DNA of 64,000 bases from Pseudomonas viridiflava (lineage in GTDB: Bacteria; Pseudomonadota; Gammaproteobacteria; Pseudomonadales; Pseudomonadaceae), in NCBI RefSeq assembly GCF_900583165.1, contig NZ_UTKY01000087.1, forward strand, positions 44,800-108,799, in the 5' to 3' direction. Position numbers and translations under genes: made by a program. The notes below the pieces were generated by a model, which saw nothing but the letters and a program-made list of their open reading frames with translations, had not been told where the DNA came from and ran no database searches. The number at the start of each line of letters is the position of its first letter. Position 1 is the stretch's first letter. Below are positions 23,782-32,014 of the stretch, piece after piece.

Positions 23782-26085
23782 TTGAACATTTCCCACCTGC
23801 GCCGCTCGTTGTTGGCGCTGTCCGTCGCGGCGACCACTGCCACGGTCCATGCCGCACCCGCACCCGATCTCAACCACGACCTGAGCACAGGGGCTTACAG
23901 CAGCTTCGGTGATGTTTTCAATAACGCCACCTTCACCGGGACGTCGCAAAACGCAGGTATAGAACTGACCGACGTCACTCTGGCGGGCAACCTGGTCAAC
24001 GAGGGCGTAATCAACGTTACGGCGGCGAACCCCACCGACTTGTTGTCCGGGATTGCCATGACTCTCAATTCCAACGTCGGTGGCGACCTGGTAAATAATG
24101 GCGACATTACGATGAGCGGCAACGCCGTCGTCGGGCTGGACGTGTATCTGGCGAATATCGCGGGTGAAGTGAACAACAACGGCAACATCACGGTGACTGG
24201 CGAACAAGCCGAAGGCATGGTGATCACCTCGACCCAGGCGCGCATCAATAACTCGGGCACTATCAACGCGCGCGGCATCGGCTCTATGGGTATCGACATC
24301 GAGAAAGCCCACTTTACCGGTCAGATGACAGGCGCTCCCTTTACGAGCGATGTCAACAACAGCGGGACTATCTCCGCTGAAGGAGTCGGTATCCGCTTTC
24401 GCAGTCTCGACACCTCCGTCAGCTCCAACATCTTCTCCATCAGGCAAACAGGTGGCCTGATAGAAGGCGGCACGGCGGCAATTTTGGCCGACGACAATGC
24501 CTCCCCGTCGTATTTCTACTGGCAAGGTGGCAAGGTCAAGGGTGACGTCCTGGGCCTCAGTGGTGTACTGGTGCAAGGGGACGCGCTGTTCGATGGCTCG
24601 ACCATCCGCGCCGGTTTCGTCGATATCGACGGTGGCCGCCTGACGCTGCTTCGCCCGCAGACCACGATCGTGGGCGACCTCGACATGGACAGCGACACAG
24701 CGCGCCTGCGCCTGCTGCTGGATAACAACACACTGCCTAACACGCCGATCCTGAAGGTCACCGGCAATACCTTCTTCTCTCCAGGCAGCCAGGTCGAACT
24801 GCAGGCTCGCTCCGACGACTTCCGCACGTCGGCTCAGGGCACCCGCTACACCCTCATCAACTCTGGCACTTGGGAAGAGCCACAGAACCTGTCCGTGGTG
24901 TCCTCCTCGGCACTGCTTGAGGTGAGGAGCTTCGGCATTGAAGGCCAGGACGTGAAAGCACTGGTTGCCACGCGCAGTGATGAGGTGATCACGCAAGACC
25001 TGCTGGGTGCCCGAGGTTCGCGCAACGCGGTGAACGCCATCAAGCCGTTCAAGAACACGGTGCTGGCCCAGATGGACGAAAGCGACCCGGTGTTCCAGCA
25101 ATTCGCCAACGCCGCCACCAGTGAAGAGCTGGCCAAGCTGGCCGAAACCCTGGCCCCGGACGTCAGCCGCGGGGCAATCAACGCCGCCACCAACAGCCAG
25201 AATCTGGTCGCAGGTGCCATCAACCGCCGCGCCAGCAACGCGCGTAGCGGCCTGTCCTCCGGTGACGTCTTGGCAGAACAAGGCGTATGGCTGCAAGCGC
25301 TGTCCAGCGATGCCAACCAGGACAGCCGCCACGGTATCGACGGCTACGATGCCAACACCCACGGCATTGCGGTGGGTGCCGATGGCAAGCTCAATGCCCA
25401 GACAACCGTGGGCCTGGCCTACAGCTACCTGACCAGCGACGTCAAATCCGACCAGGGTAACAAAACCGACGTCAGCGGCCATGCACTGACCTTGTACGGC
25501 AACTGGGCCCGCGACAATTTCTTTGTCGACACCTCGCTGATGTACGGCTGGAACGACAACGAGTCCAAACGCTACATCGCCGGTACCCGCGCCAAGGCCA
25601 ACTACGACAGTGAGATCTTCGGCGTCAACGCACTGGCAGGCTACACGTTCCAGCTCGACAAGCAGTGGCTGCTGGAACCACAGGTCGGTGCGCGCTATGC
25701 CAACATCTCGATGGATTCGTACCGTGAAAAAGGCAGCTCAGCCGCCCTCAACGTCGGCAGCCAGCGTTATGAAATCGGCGAAATGGGCCTGGGTGCTCGT
25801 CTGGCCGCCGCTTTTGACGTCGGTGTGGGCAGCTTCGAACCGGAAGCCAAGCTGATGGCCTGGCACGACTTCATCGGCGACAAGGCCAACAGCACCTCCA
25901 CCTTTGTGCTCGGCGGCACCCCCTTCACCACCACCGGTGCAACACCGGCGCGCGACAGCTACGAGCTCGGACTGGGCGCGAACTACCGCGTCGGCGCCTG
26001 GAGCGTGGGAGGAACATACAACTACCTGACCAGCAGCGGTTTCGACGCCGACACCTTCACGGCGAACGTGCGTTACGATTTCTGA
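23782..26085 (+). CDS. Autotransporter (type Va secretion) with beta-helical passenger
   Basis: This 767-residue outer-membrane protein begins at TTG 23782, with AAGGA upstream. Its signal peptide is cut after VHAAPA. The passenger (about 30-480) is built of short repeats rich in N-N-x-G-x-I-T/S, typical of a right-handed beta-helix. The autotransporter beta-barrel (about 500-767) begins EQGVWLQALSSDAN and ends in the strand TFTANVRYDF with a terminal phenylalanine. No protease, lipase or pertactin-type catalytic motif is seen in the passenger, so an adhesion or surface role is a guess. It is monocistronic, with a long terminator after it. The 294-base region upstream is A+T-rich and holds no gene that I can support. 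Confidence 0.9.
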   Translation: MNISHLRRSLLALSVAATTATVHAAPAPDLNHDLSTGAYSSFGDVFNNATFTGTSQNAGIELTDVTLAGNLVNEGVINVTAANPTDLLSGIAMTLNSNVGGDLVNNGDITMSGNAVVGLDVYLANIAGEVNNNGNITVTGEQAEGMVITSTQARINNSGTINARGIGSMGIDIEKAHFTGQMTGAPFTSDVNNSGTISAEGVGIRFRSLDTSVSSNIFSIRQTGGLIEGGTAAILADDNASPSYFYWQGGKVKGDVLGLSGVLVQGDALFDGSTIRAGFVDIDGGRLTLLRPQTTIVGDLDMDSDTARLRLLLDNNTLPNTPILKVTGNTFFSPGSQVELQARSDDFRTSAQGTRYTLINSGTWEEPQNLSVVSSSALLEVRSFGIEGQDVKALVATRSDEVITQDLLGARGSRNAVNAIKPFKNTVLAQMDESDPVFQQFANAATSEELAKLAETLAPDVSRGAINAATNSQNLVAGAINRRASNARSGLSSGDVLAEQGVWLQALSSDANQDSRHGIDGYDANTHGIAVGADGKLNAQTTVGLAYSYLTSDVKSDQGNKTDVSGHALTLYGNWARDNFFVDTSLMYGWNDNESKRYIAGTRAKANYDSEIFGVNALAGYTFQLDKQWLLEPQVGARYANISMDSYREKGSSAALNVGSQRYEIGEMGLGARLAAAFDVGVGSFEPEAKLMAWHDFIGDKANSTSTFVLGGTPFTTTGATPARDSYELGLGANYRVGAWSVGGTYNYLTSSGFDADTFTANVRYDF

Positions 26086-26100
26086 TCAACGCCTTAGCCT

Positions 26101-26138
26101 GAAACAACAAAACCCGCCTATGCGGGTTTTGTTGTTTC
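26101..26138. terminator. Long bidirectional terminator after the autotransporter
   Basis: A perfect 17-bp stem (GAAACAACAAAACCCGC and its complement) with loop CTAT has A-rich and T-rich flanks. It can stop transcripts from either side. Confidence 0.88.
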
Positions 26139-26157
26139 AGGTATTAGCGTGGCCATG

Positions 26158-26180
26158 AAAAACCGGCCTAAGCCGGTTTT
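26158..26180 (-). terminator. guaBA terminator
   Basis: AAAACCGGC pairs with GCCGGTTTT across CTAA, with T residues following on the minus strand, 20 bases beyond the guaA stop. Confidence 0.85.
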
Positions 26181-26199
26181 AACATACAGCGCTGCGGGA

Positions 26200-27777
26200 T
26201 CATTCCCACTCAATCGTCGCCGGCGGCTTACTCGACACGTCATAAGTAACGCGCGAAATGCCTTCGATCTCGTTGATGATACGGCCGCTGACCGTCTCCA
26301 GCAGTTCATAGGGCAGGTGTGCCCAGCGAGCGGTCATGAAGTCGATGGTTTCGACGGCACGCAGGGCAACTACCCAAGCGTAACGACGGCCATCGCCTAC
26401 CACGCCAACCGATTTCACCGGCTGGAACACCACGAACGCCTGGCTGACTTTGTGATACCAGTCGGCCTTGCGCAGTTCTTCAATGAAGATGTGGTCGGCG
26501 CGACGCAGCAGGTCGGCGTATTCCTTCTTCACTTCACCGAGGATGCGCACGCCCAGGCCCGGGCCTGGGAATGGGTGGCGGTAGACCATGTCGTACGGCA
26601 GGCCCAGTTCCAGGCCCAGACGGCGGACTTCGTCCTTGAACAGCTCGCGCAGCGGTTCTACCAGCTTGAGGTTCATTTCCTCAGGCAGGCCACCCACGTT
26701 GTGGTGGGACTTGATCACGTGGGCCTTGCCGCTCTTGGCGCCAGCCGACTCGATCACGTCTGGGTAGATGGTGCCCTGGGCGAGGTACTTGATGTTGTCC
26801 AGGCTGTTGGACTGGGCATCGAATACGTCGATGAAGGTGCGACCGATGATCTTGCGCTTCTTCTCTGGGTCGGACTCGCCGGCCAGGTTGTTGAGGAACT
26901 GGTCCTCGGCATTGGCGCGGATCACCTTGACGCCCATGTTCTCGGCGAACATGGCCATCACTTGCTCACCTTCGTGCAAGCGCAGCAGGCCGTTGTCGAC
27001 GAAGACGCAAGTCAGCTGGTCGCCAATAGCTTTGTGCAGCAGCGCGGCAACGACCGAGGAGTCAACGCCGCCAGACAAGCCCAGCAACACGTTGTCGGTA
27101 CCGACCTGGGCACGCACGTTGGCGATGGCGTCTTCAGCGATTTTCGACGGGGTCCACAGGGCTTCACACTCGCAGATGTCGAGGATGAAGCGCGACAGAA
27201 TGCGGCCGCCTTGCTTGGTGTGGGTCACTTCCGGGTGGAACTGCACGCCGTAGTAGCGACGCTCGTCGCTGAACATGCCGGCAATCGGGCAGCTCGGGGT
27301 GCTGGCCAGGATGTGGAAGTCTTCCGGCATCTTGGTGACTTTGTCACCGTGGCTCATCCACACGTCGAGGCCGAACAGGCCGTCGGCGTCGACGTGGTCT
27401 TCAATGCCGTCCAGCAGGCGGCTTTTGCCGACCACATCGACACGGGCATAACCGAATTCACGCAGCTCGGAACCTTCAACCTTGCCGCCCAGTTGCTCGG
27501 CCATGGTCTGCATGCCGTAGCAGATACCGAAGACCGGCACGCCCAGGTCGAATACCGCTTGCGGGCAGCGCGGGCTGTTGGCTTCGTGCACGGACTCGGG
27601 GCCACCGGCGAGGATGACGCCTTTCGGTGCGAATTCGCGAATCGCTTCGTCATCCATGTCGAACGGGTGCAGTTCGCAGTACACGCCGATTTCACGCACG
27701 CGGCGGGCGATCAGCTGGGTGTACTGGGAACCGAAGTCGAGGATCAGGATGCGGTGGGCGTGAATGTCGAGGGCCAT
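26200..27777 (-). CDS. guaA: GMP synthase (glutamine-hydrolysing)
   Basis: GuaA aminates XMP to GMP using glutamine and ATP. The 525-residue protein has the N-terminal class-I glutaminase (about 1-200), with the nucleophile cysteine in FGICYGMQTM and the His-Glu pair in QFHPEVTHT. The ATP-pyrophosphatase domain follows, with P-loop GLSGGVDSSVVA. The C-terminal dimerisation domain ends in PPATIEWE, the family terminus. It lies 81 bases downstream of guaB in the guaBA operon and is followed by a terminator. Confidence 0.98.
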   Translation of the reverse strand: MALDIHAHRILILDFGSQYTQLIARRVREIGVYCELHPFDMDDEAIREFAPKGVILAGGPESVHEANSPRCPQAVFDLGVPVFGICYGMQTMAEQLGGKVEGSELREFGYARVDVVGKSRLLDGIEDHVDADGLFGLDVWMSHGDKVTKMPEDFHILASTPSCPIAGMFSDERRYYGVQFHPEVTHTKQGGRILSRFILDICECEALWTPSKIAEDAIANVRAQVGTDNVLLGLSGGVDSSVVAALLHKAIGDQLTCVFVDNGLLRLHEGEQVMAMFAENMGVKVIRANAEDQFLNNLAGESDPEKKRKIIGRTFIDVFDAQSNSLDNIKYLAQGTIYPDVIESAGAKSGKAHVIKSHHNVGGLPEEMNLKLVEPLRELFKDEVRRLGLELGLPYDMVYRHPFPGPGLGVRILGEVKKEYADLLRRADHIFIEELRKADWYHKVSQAFVVFQPVKSVGVVGDGRRYAWVVALRAVETIDFMTARWAHLPYELLETVSGRIINEIEGISRVTYDVSSKPPATIEWE

Positions 27778-27858
27778 GAAGTCAGTCTCGTCTAATGAAT
27801 CAGAAACAACTCGGGGCTGAAAGAACAGCCCCGGTTACTTAACGTTTTGCTGGAAGCA

Positions 27859-29328
27859 TCAACCTACGCGGTAGTTTGGCGCTTCCTTGGTGATCTGCAC
27901 GTCGTGGACATGGGATTCAGCCATGCCGGCGCCGGTGATCCGCACGAACTCTGGCTTGGTGCGCATTTCTTCGATGTCGGCGCTGCCGGTGTAGCCCATC
28001 GAGGAACGCAGGCCGCCCATCAGTTGGTGGATGATCGCGCTCAGGGTGCCTTTATAAGGCACACGGCCTTCGATGCCTTCCGGTACGAGCTTCTCGGCGC
28101 CTGCCGAGGAGTCCTGGAAGTAACGGTCGGAAGAGCCTTGAGCCTGGGACATGGCGCCCAGCGAACCCATGCCACGGTAAGCCTTGTAGGAACGGCCCTG
28201 GAACAGTTCGATCTCGCCCGGCGCTTCTTCAGTACCGGCGAACATCGAGCCCATCATCACGCAGGAAGCACCGGCAACGATGGCCTTGGACAGGTCACCG
28301 GAGAAACGGATGCCACCGTCGGCGATCAACGGCACGCCGGTGCCTTCAAGGGCAGCGGCAACGTTGGCGATGGCGCTAATTTGCGGCACGCCCACACCTG
28401 CAACGATACGAGTGGTGCAGATCGAGCCTGGGCCGATACCGACCTTGACTGCGTCCGCGCCCGCTTCGGCCAGGGCCTTGGCGGCAGCGCCGGTAGCGAT
28501 GTTGCCGCCGATCACCTGCACGTCTGGGAAGTTCTGCTTGACCCAACGCACGCGGTCGATCACGCCTTTGGAGTGACCGTGGGCGGTATCAACCACCACC
28601 ACGTCAACACCGGCAGCGACCAAGGCAGCAACGCGGTCGCCGGTGTCTTTACCGGTACCCACAGCAGCGCCTACGCGCAGACGACCTTGATCATCCTTGC
28701 TGGCCAGCGGGTACGCCTTGGCTTTTTCGATGTCGTTGACGGTCATCATGCCTTTAAGGGCGAATTTGTCGTCGACGATCAGCACGCGTTCGATGCGGTG
28801 CTTGTGCAGCAGCTCGCGCACGTCGTTCTTGTCGGCGCCTTCCTTGACAGTGACGAGACGCTCTTTCGGCGTCATCACTTCACGGACGGTCACTTCAAGA
28901 CGGTTTTCGAAACGCACGTCACGGGAAGTGACGATGCCGACCAGGTCGCCATCGTGCAGCACAGGAACACCGGAGATGTTGTGCAGGCGGGTCAGGTCGA
29001 ACAGGTCACGCACGGTGGCGTCAGCTTCGATAGTGATGGGGTCTTTGACCACACCGGCTTCGTAACGCTTGACCTTGCGCACTTCGGCAGCTTGCTGCTC
29101 GATGGTCATGTTTTTGTGGATGATGCCGATGCCGCCTTCCTGAGCCATGGCGATTGCCAAACGGGCTTCAGTGACGGTGTCCATGGCAGCGGAAACCAGT
29201 GGAATATTCAGCTCGATGCCACGGGTTAGGCGGGTCTTGAGACTGACTTCGTTAGGAAGCACCTCGGAATAACCGGGCACTAGGAGAATGTCGTCGAATG
29301 TCAGAGCTTCTTGGCTGATACGCAGCAT
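27859..29328 (-). CDS. guaB: IMP dehydrogenase
   Basis: GuaB oxidises IMP to XMP with NAD, the committed step to guanine nucleotides. The 489-residue protein is a TIM barrel with two CBS domains inserted (about 95-205, including SRDVRFENR and DKFALKGMMTVNDIEK). The catalytic cysteine lies in the GPGSICTTRIV loop. The start at 29328 (MLRISQEALTFDDIL) follows GGGAG and matches the family N-terminus; a 27-codon upstream extension runs through the promoter and is not coding. The promoter at 29365-29393 precedes it. Confidence 0.98.
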   Translation of the reverse strand: MLRISQEALTFDDILLVPGYSEVLPNEVSLKTRLTRGIELNIPLVSAAMDTVTEARLAIAMAQEGGIGIIHKNMTIEQQAAEVRKVKRYEAGVVKDPITIEADATVRDLFDLTRLHNISGVPVLHDGDLVGIVTSRDVRFENRLEVTVREVMTPKERLVTVKEGADKNDVRELLHKHRIERVLIVDDKFALKGMMTVNDIEKAKAYPLASKDDQGRLRVGAAVGTGKDTGDRVAALVAAGVDVVVVDTAHGHSKGVIDRVRWVKQNFPDVQVIGGNIATGAAAKALAEAGADAVKVGIGPGSICTTRIVAGVGVPQISAIANVAAALEGTGVPLIADGGIRFSGDLSKAIVAGASCVMMGSMFAGTEEAPGEIELFQGRSYKAYRGMGSLGAMSQAQGSSDRYFQDSSAGAEKLVPEGIEGRVPYKGTLSAIIHQLMGGLRSSMGYTGSADIEEMRTKPEFVRITGAGMAESHVHDVQITKEAPNYRVG

Positions 29329-30104
29329 CGCGGGGGCTCCCGAGCGGGAAAATGGAAGCGCGCCATTATATACATGCACCCTGTCGGGCTCAATGTAAAA
29401 CTCTGACATATTTGGGAATACTGATAGATGGGGAACCCTTGCGGCTTTTCTGTAGGAGCGAGCTTGCTCGCGAAAAACCCAAGGGCACCGCGTTGAACCT
29501 GACTATCGGCATTATCGTTGACGATTTTCGCGAGCAAGCTCGCTCCTACAAAAAGGGTTACAACTCGACTTTGACAACTCATCTTCTGGTCCAGCCAATC
29601 GGCAAATTCGTCGATAAAACTCTGCTTGAACCCTGCCTCCGCCCAGTTGTTGAAGATGAATCCCAGGTTGGAAAACCCGCATTCCTGCAGGAACAGAAAA
29701 CCGTTGATGTCATCTTCATGCCCACACAGCGGGCAAGTGAAGTTGTCGGTGTGGCCGGGCATCCAGTCTTCCAGGCTTTCAAATAGGGCTTCGCCGACTT
29801 CCTTGCGGCACTCCGGGCAGCCAGCTTCTTCTAAAAAGCCCTTGGCCGGGGTGTAGATGCAGCGTTTGTAGATGATTTCCAGACCGTTGATTGGCTCGTT
29901 GAATGGCAACGCTTCGGGGTGCAGCACCACGGCGCGGGCGCCATCGGCCAGCGCGTAACCCATGCGGTTGCCGGTGCGGCCACAGGTGGTGAGTTCTTCC
30001 TTGATGATGTTCTTGCGCACCAGCCAGCGCACGATCGCCCGGGCGCGGGGTTCGTGGACGGGCAAGGTGGAGATTTTCGGGACAAGGATGCTTTGGGAGT
30101 TCAT
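29301..30104 (-). CDS. Zinc-ribbon-type conserved protein with REPIN-encoded C-terminal extension
   Basis: The first 178 or so residues look like a conserved Pseudomonas protein, sometimes labelled a sugar ABC transporter ATPase although no ATPase motif is visible. Four cysteines in two pairs (C96/C99 and C124/C127, CPEC and CPLC) suggest a zinc site. The start at 30104 follows AGGA. From about residue 185 the frame is translated REPIN sequence (VGASLLAKIVND). It then crosses the guaB promoter and ends inside guaB at 29301, overlapping its first 28 bases. The normal stop seems to have been lost to the REPIN. The functional protein probably ended near residue 180; the extension may be tolerated or degraded. 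Confidence 0.7.
   Translation of the reverse strand: MNSQSILVPKISTLPVHEPRARAIVRWLVRKNIIKEELTTCGRTGNRMGYALADGARAVVLHPEALPFNEPINGLEIIYKRCIYTPAKGFLEEAGCPECRKEVGEALFESLEDWMPGHTDNFTCPLCGHEDDINGFLFLQECGFSNLGFIFNNWAEAGFKQSFIDEFADWLDQKMSCQSRVVTLFVGASLLAKIVNDNADSQVQRGALGFFASKLAPTEKPQGFPIYQYSQICQSFTLSPTGCMYIMARFHFPAREPPRCCVSAKKL
29365..29393 (-). promoter_or_regulatory. guaBA sigma-70 promoter
   Basis: On the minus strand TTGAGC (29388-29393) and TATAAT (29365-29370) are spaced by 17 bases, 37 bases upstream of the guaB ATG. The strong -10 and ideal spacing make this the likely guaBA promoter. Confidence 0.85.
29451..29550. repeat. REPIN, TGTAGGAGCGAGCTTGC family, inside a gene's 3' end
   Basis: TGTAGGAGCGAGCTTGCTCG and its exact complement flank about 60 bases. 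The element is nearly identical in layout to those at 13898 and 39991, and it is read through by the gene at 29301-30104. Confidence 0.93.
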
Positions 30105-30132
30105 GGGAGTCCTGCGGTGTGGCTGCTGACGC

Positions 30133-30204
30133 CATCGGGGGCAAGCACCCTCCCACATTTGAATTGTGAATGCTTTCAAGTGTGGGAGGGGGCTTGCCCC
30201 CGAT
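30133..30204. repeat. REPIN, GGGAGGGGGCTTGC family
   Basis: Inverted arms (ATCGGGGGCAAGCACCCTCC and GGGAGGGGGCTTGCCCCCGA) lie between the zinc-ribbon gene start and the TauE-type gene stop. Confidence 0.9.
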
Positions 30205-30246
30205 GAGGCCCTAAAGGCAGGCAGCTTAATCCCTGCCCCACACAGG

Positions 30247-31014
30247 TCAAGCACTCAAATACCGCCCAATCAACGCAATGCCACTGGCCAGCACCAACCA
30301 GGTCACCAATCTTACAAACGCCTCTCGCGACATACGCATCGTCAACCGGCGCCCACACCACAACCCCAACAACATCGCCGGCAACAGGCACACCGCCAAC
30401 ATCAACAGCGGCACATCCGCATACACCCCGGCAATCAGGAACAAACTCAGGCGCACCACCGTGCTGCAACTGATCAACGCGCTTTGGGTAGCGCGGGCCG
30501 CGTCCTTGGGCAAACGGCTGTTCAGATAGATCGCATATAAAAAGCCACCACTGCCAAACAGCGCACCAAACAACCCGCCCACCGTCCCCATGGGAATCGA
30601 CCAACCCGCCACCAACTGCGTCGGCCGCGCCGTTACCGTCAGGCTGTAGACCGCATAGGCGCTGATAAACAGCCCCATCAGCAACAGCAATAAATCCGAA
30701 TGCAAATTGAGCAAAAACACCACACCCAATGTGCAGCCAATCGCCATGCACGGCAGCAGACGCAGCAACTCCGATTTATTGACGTCCCGCCGCGTTTGCA
30801 GCAAGCCGCCGAACGCCGCGACAAAATCCAGCAGCACCAATAACGGGATGATCTTCGACAACGGCATAAACAGGATGAGGACGGGGCCCGCCACCAGCGC
30901 CGTACCAAAACCCGCAATACCGAACACGATATAGGCCACCACCACACCCAGGCCGATCACCAGCCACTCCACACCGCCAAACGACCACTGGCTCATCAGC
31001 TCAACCGGGCTCAT
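30247..31014 (-). CDS. TauE/SafE-family membrane permease
   Basis: This 255-residue protein has about eight hydrophobic segments. The duplicated glycine-rich motif of the TauE/SafE family appears as FGIAGFGTALVAGP near residue 32 and as GGLFGALFGSGG near residue 148. The family exports or imports sulfite, sulfoacetate and other organic anions; the substrate here cannot be told from sequence. The LysR-type gene at 31114 diverges from it and is the likely regulator. Confidence 0.88.
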   Translation of the reverse strand: MSPVELMSQWSFGGVEWLVIGLGVVVAYIVFGIAGFGTALVAGPVLILFMPLSKIIPLLVLLDFVAAFGGLLQTRRDVNKSELLRLLPCMAIGCTLGVVFLLNLHSDLLLLLMGLFISAYAVYSLTVTARPTQLVAGWSIPMGTVGGLFGALFGSGGFLYAIYLNSRLPKDAARATQSALISCSTVVRLSLFLIAGVYADVPLLMLAVCLLPAMLLGLWCGRRLTMRMSREAFVRLVTWLVLASGIALIGRYLSA

Positions 31015-31113
31015 GGGTTATTCCTTGAGAGAGATGCCTTTCACTTTAGCCATCGGCAAGGGTTGCGACTAATATCTTCAAAGCCCTCCACCTATCTCGA
31101 AAAGGCATGACGC

Positions 31114-32004
31114 GTGATCTCAACCCGCCAACTGCGTTACTTCGTCGAAATTGCTGACAGTGGCAGCTTCAGCGCTGCTGCCGAACGGCTGTTTGTCGCT
31201 CAGTCAGCCCTCAGCCGTCAGATCAAAGAGATGGAAACCCAACTGCAAACCCCGCTGTTCGAACGCACCGCACGCCAGCCCAGGCTCACCGCTGCGGGCG
31301 AGGCCTTCTATCCACGAGCGCGAAACCTGCTGAGTGAACTGCAGAAGGCCAGCGAGATGACCACCCAGATCGGCAACGGCCAACTCGGCACTTTGCGGCT
31401 GAGCCACTCCAGTACAGTGCCGATGAGCGGCGCGTTGTTGCAGGGGATCAGCACGTGGCTGGAGCAATGCCCGGGTGTGTCGATGGACATCGTCAAACTG
31501 TCCTCGGAAGCGCAACTGGAGGAAATCGCCGACGGACGCCTGGAGGTTGGGCTGCTGCGCCTACCGGTATTGCGCCAGCGCGATGGCGTGCGTGTCGTGC
31601 CTTTATATAGCGAGCAACTGCTGCTGGCCGTGCCGCCGCACCATGCGCTGGCAAGCAGCACGAGGCCCATTGAACTGGCGCAACTCAAGGACGAAGCGTT
31701 TATCTCGATCCCCCACCCACAGCGCGGTGGCCTTAGTTATCTGTCAGCCGAGTTGTGCATGCGTGCGGGATTTTTCCCCAAGGCCGCACGGGTGATGTCA
31801 CGCAAAACCACCCAACTGCAACTGATCCAGGCCGGCTTCGGTATTGCCTTGTTACCAGAATCCATGCAGGACATCGCCCCTGCCAATGTGAGTTTTTTAC
31901 CCCTGGCCGATCCAGACTGTCTCAGTACGGTGGCCCTGGCCTGCGCGCAAACGCCAAGCGCGCTGGTTGAGCAGTTCTGTCAAACCTTGCACAAATGCCT
32001 ATAA
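31114..32004 (+). CDS. LysR-family transcriptional regulator
   Basis: The 296-residue protein has the LysR winged helix-turn-helix (about 1-60; TRQLRYFVEIADSGSFSAAA and SALSRQIKEME) and a substrate-binding-like effector domain (about 90-290). GTG at 31114 is the start, with AAAAGG about 7 bases before it. It diverges from the TauE/SafE-type permease gene with a 99-base gap, so it probably controls that gene in response to the transported anion. xseA follows 10 bases after its stop on the same strand. Confidence 0.9.
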   Translation: MISTRQLRYFVEIADSGSFSAAAERLFVAQSALSRQIKEMETQLQTPLFERTARQPRLTAAGEAFYPRARNLLSELQKASEMTTQIGNGQLGTLRLSHSSTVPMSGALLQGISTWLEQCPGVSMDIVKLSSEAQLEEIADGRLEVGLLRLPVLRQRDGVRVVPLYSEQLLLAVPPHHALASSTRPIELAQLKDEAFISIPHPQRGGLSYLSAELCMRAGFFPKAARVMSRKTTQLQLIQAGFGIALLPESMQDIAPANVSFLPLADPDCLSTVALACAQTPSALVEQFCQTLHKCL

Positions 32005-32014
32005 ACTGCCGCTC

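Noticed and set aside
23611..25482. 623-codon minus-strand frame opposite the autotransporter
   Set aside because: It is a by-product of the repetitive, GC-biased passenger codons; the plus-strand protein has a signal peptide and a complete barrel.
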